Source of the DNA: Cellulomonas sp. NS3
GTDB taxonomy: Bacteria > Actinomycetota > Actinomycetes > Actinomycetales > Cellulomonadaceae
DNA length: 64,000 nt
Direction of reading: 5' to 3'
Assembly (NCBI RefSeq): GCF_024757985.1
Contig: NZ_CP103289.1
Location: 2,666,001 to 2,730,000 of the forward strand
The position numbers and the translations under genes are program-made. Every line of letters begins with the position of its first letter. The first letter of the stretch is position 1. This document shows, one piece after another, positions 25,875-34,816 of the stretch. The notes under the pieces are model-generated. The model was not told the origin of the DNA, did not search any database, and was given only the letters and a program-made list of their open reading frames with translations.

Positions 25875-25919
25875 ATGTCAACGCAATCCGGACACCGAGG
25901 GCCCTCGCGGACCGGGTGA
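25875..25919 (+). pseudogene. Truncated 5' end of a lost gene, 14 codons
   Basis: GGGAGGGA (25861-25868) at good spacing precedes ATG 25875, which reads MSTQSGHRGPSRTG and stops at 25919. The initiation signals are among the best in the region and sit just downstream of a sugar-type operator, but the frame ends at once. The polar, Arg-containing beginning resembles the n-region of a secreted hydrolase. Most simply, the rest of such a gene was deleted; a genuine 14-residue peptide is the alternative. Confidence 0.35.
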
Positions 25920-25998
25920 ACCGGCGCTCCGGCAAGGCGTCGGAGCTGCGCCGCGCAGTCCTGCGGAGATCTGCCGCTGTGCGAGCGGGTGGTGCCGC

Positions 25999-26994
25999 TC
26001 AAAGACCCTGCGGTGCAGCCGTGGTGCTGGCGGTGGCGTCACGCACCGCGCTGACTCGGAGGCGGTCGGAGAGAGCGAGCACCTCGTCGCGCAGGGCGTC
26101 CGGGGTGATCACCTCGAAGTCCCAGCCGAGCCCGGCCAGCATGCGGGCCATCCCGTCCAGGCGCTCGGCGCGCGTCTCGAGGAGCACACCGTCGACGTGC
26201 TCGCTCAGCCGTCCCGCACTCCGGGGCAGTCGCTCGCGCGCATCCGCAAGGGTGGTCCGCAGCACGACGGAGACCTCGTGCGACCACCTGACCGCCGCGA
26301 TGCCCGACACGACCTGCGTTCTGGCGTCGAAGTCAGCGGGCACGACGTAGGAGCCGTCGCCCAGCGTGACGGAGGCGATGCGGTCCAAGCGGAAGGTCCG
26401 CACGTCGTCACGGCCGTAGTCGTGTCCGGTGACGTACCACCGGGCGGAGTGGAAGACCAAGCCGTAGACATCGAGCTCCCGCTGCGACTCCCGCCCGTCC
26501 CAGGCGGTGTACGTGATCACGACGGTGCGCCGCGCTTGCGCAGCCGAGGCCAGACCGAGCAGCGTGTCGGCGCCGGCGGGAGCGGTGGCGCGCACCGGGG
26601 TCGTGAACTGTGCGGTCGCCAGCAGACTGTCGAGCCGCCGTCCCAGCGCACGCGGCAGCACACGCGACACCTTGGCCAGGGCGCTCGCCGTCGCTGCGTG
26701 GTCGGTGGTGGCAAGCCCGGCGCGCTCCGCGACCCTGAGGCCCAGGACGACGGCGACGGCCTCGTCGTCGGTCAGCATCAGCGGCGGCAGCTTGTAGCCC
26801 GGTGAGAGCCGGTAGCCGCCGTACCGGCCCCGCTGCGCCTGCACCGGGATGCCGAGGTCGGCGAGGTGCTCGGCATAGCGCCGGACCGTGCGCTCGTCGA
26901 CCCCGAGCCGAGCAGCGAGATCGCCGACCGTGCGCTGTCCGCCCGTCTGGAGCAGCTCCAGCATGGCGAGCACGCGAGCGGTCGGGCGGGTCAC
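25999..26994 (-). CDS. WYL-domain transcriptional regulator with DeoR-type HTH
   Basis: 331 aa from GTG 26994, with AGGAGG upstream. The N-terminal winged helix is RVLAMLELLQTGGQRTVGDLAARLGVDERTVRRYAEHLADLGIPV with the wing RGRYGGYRL (residues 5-65). A WYL ligand-binding domain follows (about 150-215, with VITYTAWDGRESQRELDVYGLVF and ARWYVTGHD), then the WYL C-terminal extension. Such proteins sense nucleotides or small ligands and often control the divergent neighbour, here the esterase gene 89 bp away. Confidence 0.92.
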   Translation of the reverse strand: MTRPTARVLAMLELLQTGGQRTVGDLAARLGVDERTVRRYAEHLADLGIPVQAQRGRYGGYRLSPGYKLPPLMLTDDEAVAVVLGLRVAERAGLATTDHAATASALAKVSRVLPRALGRRLDSLLATAQFTTPVRATAPAGADTLLGLASAAQARRTVVITYTAWDGRESQRELDVYGLVFHSARWYVTGHDYGRDDVRTFRLDRIASVTLGDGSYVVPADFDARTQVVSGIAAVRWSHEVSVVLRTTLADARERLPRSAGRLSEHVDGVLLETRAERLDGMARMLAGLGWDFEVITPDALRDEVLALSDRLRVSAVRDATASTTAAPQGL

Positions 26995-27070
26995 GATCCT
27001 CCTCGGCGCTGCCAGACACAGTGGTGATGCAGCCTGTGCATACCGGGCGGAACATGTCCACAATCCACTC

Positions 27071-27076
27071 TAGCGT
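27071..27076 (+). promoter_or_regulatory. -10 hexamer giving a leaderless esterase transcript
   Basis: TAGCGT ends 7 nt before ATG 27084 and no Shine-Dalgarno is present, so the transcript probably begins at the start codon. The 26995-27083 gap also holds a minus-strand -10-like TATGCA (27037-27042) for the WYL gene. No convincing -35 for either. Confidence 0.45.
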
Positions 27077-27083
27077 CGGCGCC

Positions 27084-27824
27084 ATGAACACCACCACCTA
27101 CGTCCTCGTCCCCGGCTTCTGGCTCGGCGCCTGGGTCTGGAAGCCCGTCGCCGACTCGCTGAGGGAGCGCGGCCACGTCGTGCACGCCGTCGACCTCACA
27201 GGCATGGGCGAGCGCGCCCACCTCGCCTCACCCGAGACCACCTTGACGACCCACATCGACGACGTCGTGCACCTGCTCGAGCAGCAGGACCTGCACGACG
27301 TCGTGCTCGTCGGCCACAGCTACGGCGCCCTGGTGACGACCGGTGCAGCGGATCGCATGCCTGAGCGCGTGGCACGCCTGATCTACGTCGACTCGGGGCC
27401 CCTGCCGGACGGCATGGCACAGGCCGACTTCGAGGGACCCGACGCGCGCGCGGTCAACGACGAGCTGGTCACGACACACGGCGCGGGCTGGAAGCTCCCG
27501 CCGCCTCCCTGGGCCGCACTCGCCGCCGAGGTGCCCGAGGTCGACGACACGGCGGTCGCCGCGCTGGTCGAGGGCTCACAGCCCCAGCCCTGGCTCACCG
27601 CAACCCAGCCGGTCGCGCTCACCGGCGCCTGGGAGGCGCTGCCACGGACGGGCGTGCTGTGCAGCTTCGGCCTCGAGCAGCTGCATCAGATGGCACCTCA
27701 CGCAACGGTGTTCGCGCACATGGTCAACGGTGACTGGACCTACGTCGAGCTTCCGACGTGGCACTGGCCGATGGTGAGCCGACCGGCGGAGCTCGCCGAG
27801 GTGCTGGAGTCGGTCGGCCGCTAG
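27084..27824 (+). CDS. Alpha/beta hydrolase, salicylate-esterase-like
   Basis: 246 aa. The N-terminus TTYVLVPGFWLGAWVWKPVADSLRERGH, the nucleophile elbow VVLVGHSYGALV (Ser about residue 79) and the late PTWHWPMVSRPAELAEVL (catalytic His) match the plant methyl-esterase/EstC-like branch of alpha/beta hydrolases. Cytoplasmic, no signal peptide. Divergent from the WYL regulator, which may control it. It ends at the stop of a decayed minus-strand frame. Confidence 0.9.
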   Translation: MNTTTYVLVPGFWLGAWVWKPVADSLRERGHVVHAVDLTGMGERAHLASPETTLTTHIDDVVHLLEQQDLHDVVLVGHSYGALVTTGAADRMPERVARLIYVDSGPLPDGMAQADFEGPDARAVNDELVTTHGAGWKLPPPPWAALAAEVPEVDDTAVAALVEGSQPQPWLTATQPVALTGAWEALPRTGVLCSFGLEQLHQMAPHATVFAHMVNGDWTYVELPTWHWPMVSRPAELAEVLESVGR

Positions 27825-28086
27825 GCCCCTGGCGCCCGGATGCGCGTCAGATCGGAACGGCGGAAGCCGATGGCGGGCGGTGGTCCGTCGACGACGTTCG
27901 CGACGACGAAGGTCCGTCCGGGTGTCCCGGTGCGCACGGGCAGGGCCGGGCCAGGTGCAGGGTGCCGTCGTGGATGCCGCCGGTGACGGCGTCGAGGACG
28001 GGACCTGCGACCTCGTCGGTGGTCAGGGTGCCGCGGTCGGCCGGCTGGTCGGGCCACGCGGTGTCCAGCGAGCCCCGCGCGCCCAC
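27821..28086 (-). pseudogene. Frameshifted fragment of an unidentified gene
   Basis: On the minus strand the frame from about 28086 reads WPDQPADRGTLTTDEVAGPV and on to DAVTGGIHDGTLHLARP, gene-like in composition, then becomes Pro/Ser noise. In the next frame the sequence continues sensibly as RTFVVANVVDGPPPAIGFRR and stops at 27821. A single-base frameshift near 27960 would join them. No family recognised. A sequencing error in a real short gene is an alternative. The rest of the 27825-28162 gap holds nothing else. Confidence 0.3.
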
Positions 28087-28162
28087 GTCGGCCCGAGCTC
28101 CTGTCCAGCCGCGGAGGGCATCCCTCGCGGAAGCCCGCGCTGCCTCTCACACCCTCGGACCG

Positions 28163-29116
28163 TCAGGAGTGCAGGGGCGAGTCCAGGCCGACACTGAACC
28201 GCACGGTGTAGCCGTGCCGGTCGGTCCTGTGGTGCAGGTCGGCGATCAGCTGGTGCAGGATCCACATGCCGCGCCCTGACGGGCTGTCGAGCGGGGGTGC
28301 GCACAGCCCGACGAGCGGGTGCGGGCCCTGGCCCGAGTCGCTGACCGTGACCGTGAGTCGTCCACCGGCCGTCCACACCTTCACCGACACGGGCACGCGA
28401 CCGTGCCGGAAGCCGTTCGTCACCGTCTCGCTGACCGCGAGCACGGCGGCCTGGATCGCCGCCGGGGGCAGCCCCGCTGCGGTTCCGAGCTCGTGCACCG
28501 CTCGTCGCGCCGCGTGAGCCGACGGATCGTGCAACGCGAGCTGCGGCGGGGTCGCCTCGATCGGGTGCGGGGGCAGGTCGAGGTAGCCGCCGATGTGCTC
28601 GTCGAGGTCGGCGAACCGTCCGCTGGGACGCCGACCGGCACCGTCGAGGACGTGCTCGTGGCTCGCCGACAGGTCCTCGAGCATCGTGTGGTCGAGCCGC
28701 TCGGTGTCGTACGCGCAGGTGCCCAGCACGCGGTACGGGGCCAGCACGTAGTTCGCGGCGGCCTCGTACCGTCGCCACTCCTGCCACTGGAGCTCGCTCA
28801 TGGCCGGCATCTGGTTGACGACCCGGACCCGGGACCGCGTCGCGTCGAGCGTGGTGAGGACCTGCTGGAACCGGTGGAGGTCACGACCGGGAAAGCGCTC
28901 GCGCCCCGCCTGCGGCACCGCACGGACACCGGCGACGTCCGGGACCGCGGCGAGCATCGCGTCCACGAACGCCGGCTCCCCGACCACCAGGATCTCGTCG
29001 CCCGCCGCGGCGCCGTCGCGCACGAACGGCACCATCAGGTCGACGAGCGCCTCCGGGCCGGCGTGCAGCACCAGCTCGTGCTCGAAGCTGCGTCCGGGGG
29101 ACGTCGTGGAGGTCAT
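28163..29116 (-). CDS. MEDS-domain anti-sigma kinase (RsbA/RsbW-like)
   Basis: 317 aa from ATG 29116. The N-terminal MEDS/DcmR-like sensory domain (about 10-170) includes HELVLHAGPEALVDLMVPFVRDGAAAGDEILVV, then FPGRDLHRFQQVLTTL. The C-terminal GHKL ATPase domain (about 200-317) has AAVLAVSETVTNGFRHG (N-box), VTVSDSGQGP and SGRGMWILHQL. This architecture is that of the RsbA-type anti-sigma regulators of actinobacteria. It would bind a sigma factor and phosphorylate a STAS antagonist. It overlaps by ATGA the upstream MEDS-STAS gene, so sensor, antagonist and kinase are one unit. Confidence 0.92.
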   Translation of the reverse strand: MTSTTSPGRSFEHELVLHAGPEALVDLMVPFVRDGAAAGDEILVVGEPAFVDAMLAAVPDVAGVRAVPQAGRERFPGRDLHRFQQVLTTLDATRSRVRVVNQMPAMSELQWQEWRRYEAAANYVLAPYRVLGTCAYDTERLDHTMLEDLSASHEHVLDGAGRRPSGRFADLDEHIGGYLDLPPHPIEATPPQLALHDPSAHAARRAVHELGTAAGLPPAAIQAAVLAVSETVTNGFRHGRVPVSVKVWTAGGRLTVTVSDSGQGPHPLVGLCAPPLDSPSGRGMWILHQLIADLHHRTDRHGYTVRFSVGLDSPLHS

Positions 29117-29958
29117 GACACCGCCCTCGTGACGACGTTCCGGAGTCCGAGCGTGGCGGCGAGCCAGCAGGTCAGCGGCTCGGCGTCCACCAGCGTCACG
29201 GAGACGTCCAGGGACCGGGCGGCCCGGTCGAGCGCGAGGAGGCCGGCGTGGTCGATGAACCGCAGCTCCGCGACGCTCACGGTCGTACGGGCGCGGAGCT
29301 CCGGCCCGATCGTCAGCAGCGCGTCGTACAGGGCGTCGGCCGACGCGACGTCGACGTCGCCGACGAGCGCGAGCCCGGCGCGGGCGTCCGCGCGCAGGCG
29401 GAACGGCGACAGGGCACCGCGCGTGAGCGCGTGCACGCGGGCGGCCTCGGCCACGGCTCGGTCGCCGAGGTCGTCGACGTCGTACCCGCAGAGCACGATC
29501 AGCGGGTTGTCGAGCGCGTACCGGTCGATGAGGTGCTCGGACCGGATCCAGTGCCGGCGCCCGTCGGGGTCCCGGACCAGGTCGTCGACGTCCGTGAACA
29601 GCCGCAGGCCGGTGAACCCGTCCTCCACCGCGCCACGGGTCATGCGGTCGACCTGCAGCAGGGCACTGCTCGACAGCAGCGCGCTGCTCGCGCCGGTCTG
29701 CGCCGACGGGGCCGTGAGCTCCGTGCGCACGGGCCGCCGGACGCCCTCCGGGCGGCCGACCTCCGCGACGTCCGACACGGTCGCGTACCCCAGGCTCTGT
29801 GACGTCACCTTCAGGAACGCGACGCGCTCGCGGCATCCGAGGCCCTCCGCGACGTACGCGCGCGCCGCCTCGACGTCCTCCTCGATGCCGTGGAACGGCC
29901 AGCACACGTGGTCCCCAGGCGAGCGCCCGGTCACGGACGTGACCACCCGCTGCGACAT
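29113..29958 (-). CDS. MEDS-STAS anti-anti-sigma factor
   Basis: 281 aa, ATG 29958 with a GGGGG ribosome-like site. The MEDS domain (residues about 10-170) starts PGDHVCWPFHGIEEDVEAARAYVAEGL, typical of DcmR-like sensors. The STAS domain follows (about 185-281): LALVGDVDVASADALYDALL and VSVAELRFIDHAGLLALDRAARSL. In classic antagonists the phospho-accepting Ser lies in a DSSG-type motif; here the position reads DHAG, so the usual Ser is missing and a phosphorylation switch is doubtful. It is translated just before the MEDS-kinase, with 4-bp overlap. Confidence 0.88.
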   Translation of the reverse strand: MSQRVVTSVTGRSPGDHVCWPFHGIEEDVEAARAYVAEGLGCRERVAFLKVTSQSLGYATVSDVAEVGRPEGVRRPVRTELTAPSAQTGASSALLSSSALLQVDRMTRGAVEDGFTGLRLFTDVDDLVRDPDGRRHWIRSEHLIDRYALDNPLIVLCGYDVDDLGDRAVAEAARVHALTRGALSPFRLRADARAGLALVGDVDVASADALYDALLTIGPELRARTTVSVAELRFIDHAGLLALDRAARSLDVSVTLVDAEPLTCWLAATLGLRNVVTRAVS

Positions 29959-30473
29959 GACGACCCCCGAGCCCAGGCGCGCGGTCCCGACGCACGCCGA
30001 GCACCGATCGTGCCACGACGCTCGAGCCGACGCGCGCGGACTCGGACGACGATCTCGCCCGGCGCAGCCGACCGCGGGCCGAGCGGCCAGCCCGGCGAAC
30101 ACCGACGCCGGAGGGCGGTCTCGCGACCACCGATGCCGGCCCCCGGCGGCCCACCCGACGGCGCGTCTGGACCGAAGCCGCGAGGCAGCCAGACGTGCGG
30201 CACGCCGACGTCGGCCCGTAGAGACGATCGGCAGCGGACCTCACCGAACGCCGTTCCGGTCCCTGACGCGGACGAGGTCATGGCGCGCGATGTCGACGCG
30301 CGCGCACGGGCACCCTGACTCGGGCCCGCTCTGGTGCTCACGGGCTCGCAGGGCGCCGACCTGCGATCGCGCGACGTTGGAGCCCCGGTGTCGAGCCTGC
30401 AGCGCGCCCGGCCGTGCGGTCCAACTCGCACGTCCGGGTCCGTCCACCCGCAACTCAGGATCCACCGCGCAGA
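29959..30473. other. Intergenic stretch without a supported gene
   Basis: About 515 bp between the MEDS operon and the tRNA. All frames are Arg/Pro-rich and low in hydrophobic residues, with no start preceded by a good ribosome site. The MEDS operon promoter must lie near 29959-30100, but no clear hexamers were found. Confidence 0.5.
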
Positions 30474-30506
30474 AGAGGCCCGCCCCCACACTCGGGACGA
30501 GCCTCT
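30474..30506 (-). terminator. Hairpin downstream of tRNA-Pro
   Basis: On the minus strand AGAGGC and CGTCCC pair with GGGGCG and GCCTCT across a one-nt symmetric internal loop, with a loop of about 7 nt, then a short CUUC run. It begins 18 nt after the tRNA 3' end. Confidence 0.5.
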
Positions 30507-30523
30507 GACCTGCTGACACACTG

Positions 30524-30597
<74 letters not shown>

Positions 30598-30599
30598 CT

Positions 30600-30627
30600 G
30601 GCCCGCGAACGGGCCTCGGAAAGAATA
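30600..30627 (-). promoter_or_regulatory. tRNA-Pro promoter region
   Basis: TATTCT on the minus strand (30622-30627) is a good -10, with predicted start near 30615, 18 nt before the tRNA. A small hairpin GGCCCG-CGAA-CGGGCC (30600-30615) covers the leader and may guide processing. No strong -35. Confidence 0.5.
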
Positions 30628-30650
30628 CCGCACCCGGGCCCGGGCGCCGG

Positions 30651-31763
30651 TCACCGACCGCCGGCCACCTCGTCCGCACCGGCGGCGGGCGCCTTCGCCG
30701 CGGCCCGCGCGAGCCGGCGCTCCGCGATCACGTCGAGCTCGGCGGCGACGACGCCGAGCAGGAACAGGTCGCCGAGCAGCCCGAGCGTCGCCGCCCACTC
30801 GTCGATCCGGAACAGGAAGATCTGCGTCACGAGCAGGCTGAGCAGGACGGCGCGCCGGAACCAGCGGTAGCCCTCCTCCCGGTCGCGCCGCACGAGCGCC
30901 AGCCCGCGCAGCGCGCACAGCACCGAGGCGAGGCCGCTCACGAGCATCCCGGTGACGACCCAGCCGGGCACGTCGGCGCCCGCGGACCACGCGTAGATCC
31001 CGCGCCCGACCGTGGCCGCCCCGGTCAGCGTGAGGGCCCCCACGGTGATCCACGGGACCCAGCGCGCGCGCACGAGGTGACGGGTCGCCCGCACGATCCA
31101 GCGGGCGACGGTGCCGATGACGTCGGGCAGCTCCTCGGCGTCATCGGACACGCGGTCGAGCAGCGCACCCACCTCCGTCGCGGCGGGCAGGTCCCCCGCG
31201 TCGGAGACGAGGCCGCGCGCGTGCCGGCGCGCCCGGGGGCTGAACCCGCCCGCGACCCCCGCGACGGCGTGGTCGACCGCACCCGCGAGGGCCTCCGAGG
31301 GGTGCCGCGGGGACCGGCGGTGCATCGCCTCGACGAGCAGCACGAGGCCGACGACCACGACGTAGATCAGCGCGGCCGTCGGCTCGTAGAAGTAGTCGTT
31401 GTCGGACGTAACGAACTTGCCGATCTCGTCGACGAACAGCCCGAAGCCGACCCCGCCGACGAGCGCGACGACGGGCCGCACGACCGGACCCGCGTAGGAG
31501 AGCGACAGCACGATCGCGACCGCGAGCAACAGCCCGCCCCACAGGACGTGCGCGACGTGCAGCCCGCCGCCGCCGAGCTGCGGGTAGCCGCTGACCGCGA
31601 GCAGGCCCCGCGTGAGCAGCACCGTGCTGACCGTCGCGACGAGGAACCCCGCGAGGTGCTTGGTCGCGGACGGGTCGCGCGGGAGCCCGAGGCGCAGCAG
31701 GACGTGCCGGTCGCGCACGCCGTGGCCCGCGCCCGGCCCGGCGCCGCGTGGCGCCCCGCTCAC
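30651..31763 (-). CDS. Multi-pass membrane protein, hypothetical
   Basis: 370 aa from GTG 31763, which overlaps the der stop (GTGA). About eight membrane helices: [78 protein letters not shown], then after a cytoplasmic stretch of about 80 aa a second set ending [47 protein letters not shown] is a striking polar-in-membrane segment that may be functional. Its family is not identified. It ends the long cell-division/tyrosine operon, so it is probably co-transcribed with der. Confidence 0.85.
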   Translation of the reverse strand: MSGAPRGAGPGAGHGVRDRHVLLRLGLPRDPSATKHLAGFLVATVSTVLLTRGLLAVSGYPQLGGGGLHVAHVLWGGLLLAVAIVLSLSYAGPVVRPVVALVGGVGFGLFVDEIGKFVTSDNDYFYEPTAALIYVVVVGLVLLVEAMHRRSPRHPSEALAGAVDHAVAGVAGGFSPRARRHARGLVSDAGDLPAATEVGALLDRVSDDAEELPDVIGTVARWIVRATRHLVRARWVPWITVGALTLTGAATVGRGIYAWSAGADVPGWVVTGMLVSGLASVLCALRGLALVRRDREEGYRWFRRAVLLSLLVTQIFLFRIDEWAATLGLLGDLFLLGVVAAELDVIAERRLARAAAKAPAAGADEVAGGR

Positions 31764-33304
31764 CGCTTGCGCTTCTCCCGCACCCGGACGGAGATCGAGA
31801 TCGGCGTGCCCTCGAAGCCGAACGTCTCGCGCAGGCGACGCTCGATGTAACGGCGGTAGCCGGCCTCGAGGAACCCGGTCGCGAAGATCACGAAGCGCGG
31901 CGGTCGCGTGCTCGCCTGCGTGGCGAACAGGATGCGCGGCTGCTTGCCCCCGCGCAGGGGGTGCGGGTGGCCCGCGACGAGCTCACCGAGGAACGCGTTG
32001 AGCTTGCCCGTCGGGATGCGGGTGTCCCACGAGGCGAGCGACCGCTCGAGCGCGGGCACGAGCCGGTCGGTGTGCCAGCCGGTCTTCGCCGAGAAGTTCA
32101 CGCGCGGCGCCCACTGCACCTGCACGAGGTCCTGCTCGATCTCGCGCTCGAGGAACGGGCGGCGGTCCTCGTCCATGAGGTCCCACTTGTTGTACGCGAT
32201 GACGAGCGCGCGGCCCGCCTCGATGACCTGCGAGATCACGCGCGTGTCCTGCTCGGTGATCTTGACGCTCGCGTCGACGAGGACGACCGCGACCTCGGCC
32301 TTCTCGATCGCCGCCTGGGTGCGCAGCGACGCGTAGAAGTCGGCGCCCGACGTCTGGTGCACGCGCCGGCGGATGCCCGCCGTGTCGACGAACACCCACG
32401 GCCGGCCCTTGAGCTCGACGACCTCGTCGACCGGGTCGCGCGTGGTCCCGGCGACGGAGTCGACGACGACGCGCTCCTCGCCGAGCACCTTGTTCAGGAG
32501 CGACGACTTGCCGACGTTCGGGCGCCCGACGAGCGCGACCCGGCGGGGGCCGCCCTCGGGGATCGCGGCGCCGTGCTTCGAGACGGTGGGCAGCGCGTCC
32601 ATCGCGGCGTCGAGCAGGTCGCCGGTGCCGCGGCCGTGCAGCGCCGACACCGGGTGCGGCTCGCCGAGCCCGAGGCTCCAGAGCTCGGTCGCGTCGGCCT
32701 CGACGCGCGGGCCGTCGACCTTGTTGGCGCACAGCACGACCGGCTTGCCGGACTTCCGGAGCAGGCGCACGACGCGCTCGTCGGTCGCGGTCGGGCCGAC
32801 GGTCGCGTCGACCACGAAGAGCACGGCGTCGGCGAGCGAGATCGCGACCTCGGCCTGCTCGGCGACGCGCGCCTCGATGCCGGCGACGTCGACCTCCCAG
32901 CCGCCCGTGTCGACGAGCGTGAACCGGCGCCCGGCCCACTCGGCCGGGTAGCTCACGCGGTCGCGCGTCACGCCGGGCTTGTCCTCGACGACGGCCTCGC
33001 GGCGGCCGAGGATGCGGTTGACCAGGGTCGACTTGCCGACGTTCGGCCGGCCGACGACCGCGAGGACGGGCAGGGGTGCGGACGGTGCGGCGCCGTCCTC
33101 GTCGAGCCCGTCGCCGGACAGCAGCGCGAGGTCCTCGTCCTCGAGCTCGTACTCCGCGAGGCCGACACGCAGGGCCTCCTCGCGCTGGGCGTCGGTCAGC
33201 TCGGTCTCGGCGCCGGCTGCGGCAGGTGCGTCGGTTCCCGGGACCGCGGGCGCGGCCGGCGCGGTCTCGTCGGGCAGGCCCGTGGTCGGGTCGGTCTGGC
33301 TCAT
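31760..33304 (-). CDS. der: Ribosome biogenesis GTPase Der (EngA)
   Basis: 514 aa from ATG 33304. Two tandem GTPase domains: first G1 GRPNVGKST (85-93), DTGG, NKVD (194-197); second G1 GRPNVGKSS (260-267), DTAG, NKWD (372-375). The C-terminal KH-like domain ends in the basic tail REKRKR. An acidic N-terminal extension of about 75 residues is longer than in Der from other phyla but usual in actinobacteria. It acts in assembly of the 50S subunit. It follows the acyltransferase gene by 34 bp and overlaps the membrane-protein gene. Confidence 0.96.
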   Translation of the reverse strand: MSQTDPTTGLPDETAPAAPAVPGTDAPAAAGAETELTDAQREEALRVGLAEYELEDEDLALLSGDGLDEDGAAPSAPLPVLAVVGRPNVGKSTLVNRILGRREAVVEDKPGVTRDRVSYPAEWAGRRFTLVDTGGWEVDVAGIEARVAEQAEVAISLADAVLFVVDATVGPTATDERVVRLLRKSGKPVVLCANKVDGPRVEADATELWSLGLGEPHPVSALHGRGTGDLLDAAMDALPTVSKHGAAIPEGGPRRVALVGRPNVGKSSLLNKVLGEERVVVDSVAGTTRDPVDEVVELKGRPWVFVDTAGIRRRVHQTSGADFYASLRTQAAIEKAEVAVVLVDASVKITEQDTRVISQVIEAGRALVIAYNKWDLMDEDRRPFLEREIEQDLVQVQWAPRVNFSAKTGWHTDRLVPALERSLASWDTRIPTGKLNAFLGELVAGHPHPLRGGKQPRILFATQASTRPPRFVIFATGFLEAGYRRYIERRLRETFGFEGTPISISVRVREKRKR

Positions 33305-33338
33305 GGGCCCCATCCTCCCCCGAGCACGGCTCGCTGGA

Positions 33339-34070
33339 CTAATGCGGGCCCGGCGCCGCCCCGCGGGGACCACGCGTCGCCTCGGGGTCGTCGGTGGGCA
33401 GCGCGAGCCCCGTGCGCGCGGCGGCGCCCGTCACGTGCGCGGCGAGCCCCGTCCGGATCGCCTCCTGCGCGGCCGCCAGCGCCTCGCGCCGGGACGCACC
33501 CGGCGCCGCGGCCAGGTCCAGCGGCGCACCGTACTCGACCGCGAGCCGGCGCCGGGGAGCGGGCAGGTGCCGCACGGACTCACCGGTCCGCCGGGTGCCG
33601 AGCACCGCGACCGGCAGCACCGTCGCGCCCGAGTTCACGGCGAGCCACGCGATGCCGGCCCGCGCGCTGGTCACGTCACCACGGCCCCGGTTGCCCTCGG
33701 GGAACACCCCGACGACGCCGCCGTCCTTGAGGACCGCGAGCGCGGTGGTCAGCGCGGGACGGCCGTTGGCGCGGTCGACCGGGATCTGCCGGCACCAGCG
33801 CAGGACGGTGCCGACCGGTCCGCGGAACATCTCGTGCTTGACGAGCAGGTTCACCGACCGCGGCACCACGCCGAAGAGGATCGGCCCGTCGAGCACCCCC
33901 AGGTGGTTGGCCGCGAGCAGCACGGGCCCCTCGGCGGGCACGTGCTCCGTCCCGCTCACGTGCGTGTCCCACACGACGTGCGCGAGCAGGCGCCCGATCC
34001 ACTGCCCGCGCGCGTGCCCGGGGGCGACGGCGGCGCCGCCCGCGACCGCGCGGACCCCCGCGGCGCTCAT
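33339..34070 (-). CDS. 1-acylglycerol-3-phosphate acyltransferase family protein (PlsC-like)
   Basis: 243 aa, ATG 34070 overlapping the cmk stop (ATGA). Acyltransferase motifs: NHLGVLD (HX4D, about residues 56-62), the substrate-binding [11 protein letters not shown] (about 125-133), and a preceding [16 protein letters not shown]. It transfers a fatty acyl chain to lysophosphatidic acid or a related acceptor at the inner membrane face. Its place between cmk and der is the usual one in actinobacteria. Confidence 0.92.
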   Translation of the reverse strand: MSAAGVRAVAGGAAVAPGHARGQWIGRLLAHVVWDTHVSGTEHVPAEGPVLLAANHLGVLDGPILFGVVPRSVNLLVKHEMFRGPVGTVLRWCRQIPVDRANGRPALTTALAVLKDGGVVGVFPEGNRGRGDVTSARAGIAWLAVNSGATVLPVAVLGTRRTGESVRHLPAPRRRLAVEYGAPLDLAAAPGASRREALAAAQEAIRTGLAAHVTGAAARTGLALPTDDPEATRGPRGAAPGPH

Positions 34071-34816
34071 GCCCGGACGCCGGTCGCGCGGGCGACGACC
34101 TCCAGCACGGCGCGCACCGTCTGCTCGAAGTCGAGGTCCGAGGAGTCGACGGTGACGACGCCGTCCGCCGCGGTGTGGAACGTCGAGACGGTCGCGTCGT
34201 CGGCGTCGCGACGCAGCACCTGGTCCCGCGTCGCCTCGACCGCAGCGGCGTCGTCCGAGCCGTGCACGTCACGCGCGCGGCGCGCGAGCCGGGCCTCCTC
34301 GCTCGCGGTCAGCAGGAGGCGCACGTCGGCGTCGGGGGCGATCACGGTCGTGATGTCGCGCCCCTCGGCCACGACGCCGCGTCCCTGCGAGAACGACCCG
34401 GGCGAGCCCTCCGCGGCGATCGCCTCGCGCTGGAGGCGCCCGAGCTCGGCCCGCACGTCGAGGTTGGTGGCGACCGCGCTGACCGCCGCCGAGATGCGCG
34501 TCTCGCGGATCGCGGCCGCGACGTCGTGCTCCCCGACGTGCACCGTCGGGGCGTCCGGGTCCACGCCGACGGCGAGCGGCATGTCCCGGACGGTCGCGGC
34601 GACCGCCGCGGTGTCGTCGAGCGGCACCCCGGTCTCGAGGCACCACCACGTCGCCGCGCGGTACATCGCCCCGGTGTCGAGGAACGCGAGCCGGAGCCGG
34701 CGGGCCACCTCGCGCGAGACGCTCGACTTCCCGGACCCGGAGGGCCCGTCGACCGCCACGACCACCGTGCGCCCGCTCGTCGCGGGCACCTGCGTGCTCA
34801 ACTCACCAGCCTCCAT
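34067..34816 (-). CDS. cmk: (d)CMP kinase
   Basis: 249 aa from ATG 34816. An alternative TTG at 34801 overlaps the tyrA stop and has GGAGG upstream, so the first five residues are uncertain. Walker A GPSGSGKSS is at 24-32, followed by DTGAMYRA. The family motif is GRGVVAEGRDITTVIAPDADVRLLLTA, and the nucleotide-binding region contains RRDADDAT. It phosphorylates CMP and dCMP for nucleic acid precursors. It overlaps tyrA upstream by 19 bp and the acyltransferase gene downstream by 4 bp. Confidence 0.95.
   Translation of the reverse strand: MEAGELSTQVPATSGRTVVVAVDGPSGSGKSSVSREVARRLRLAFLDTGAMYRAATWWCLETGVPLDDTAAVAATVRDMPLAVGVDPDAPTVHVGEHDVAAAIRETRISAAVSAVATNLDVRAELGRLQREAIAAEGSPGSFSQGRGVVAEGRDITTVIAPDADVRLLLTASEEARLARRARDVHGSDDAAAVEATRDQVLRRDADDATVSTFHTAADGVVTVDSSDLDFEQTVRAVLEVVARATGVRA

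Noticed and set aside
25522-25935. A 137-codon minus-strand frame upstream of the protease
   Set aside because: Pro/Arg-rich with no domain, no ribosome site, and it crosses promoter-like elements.
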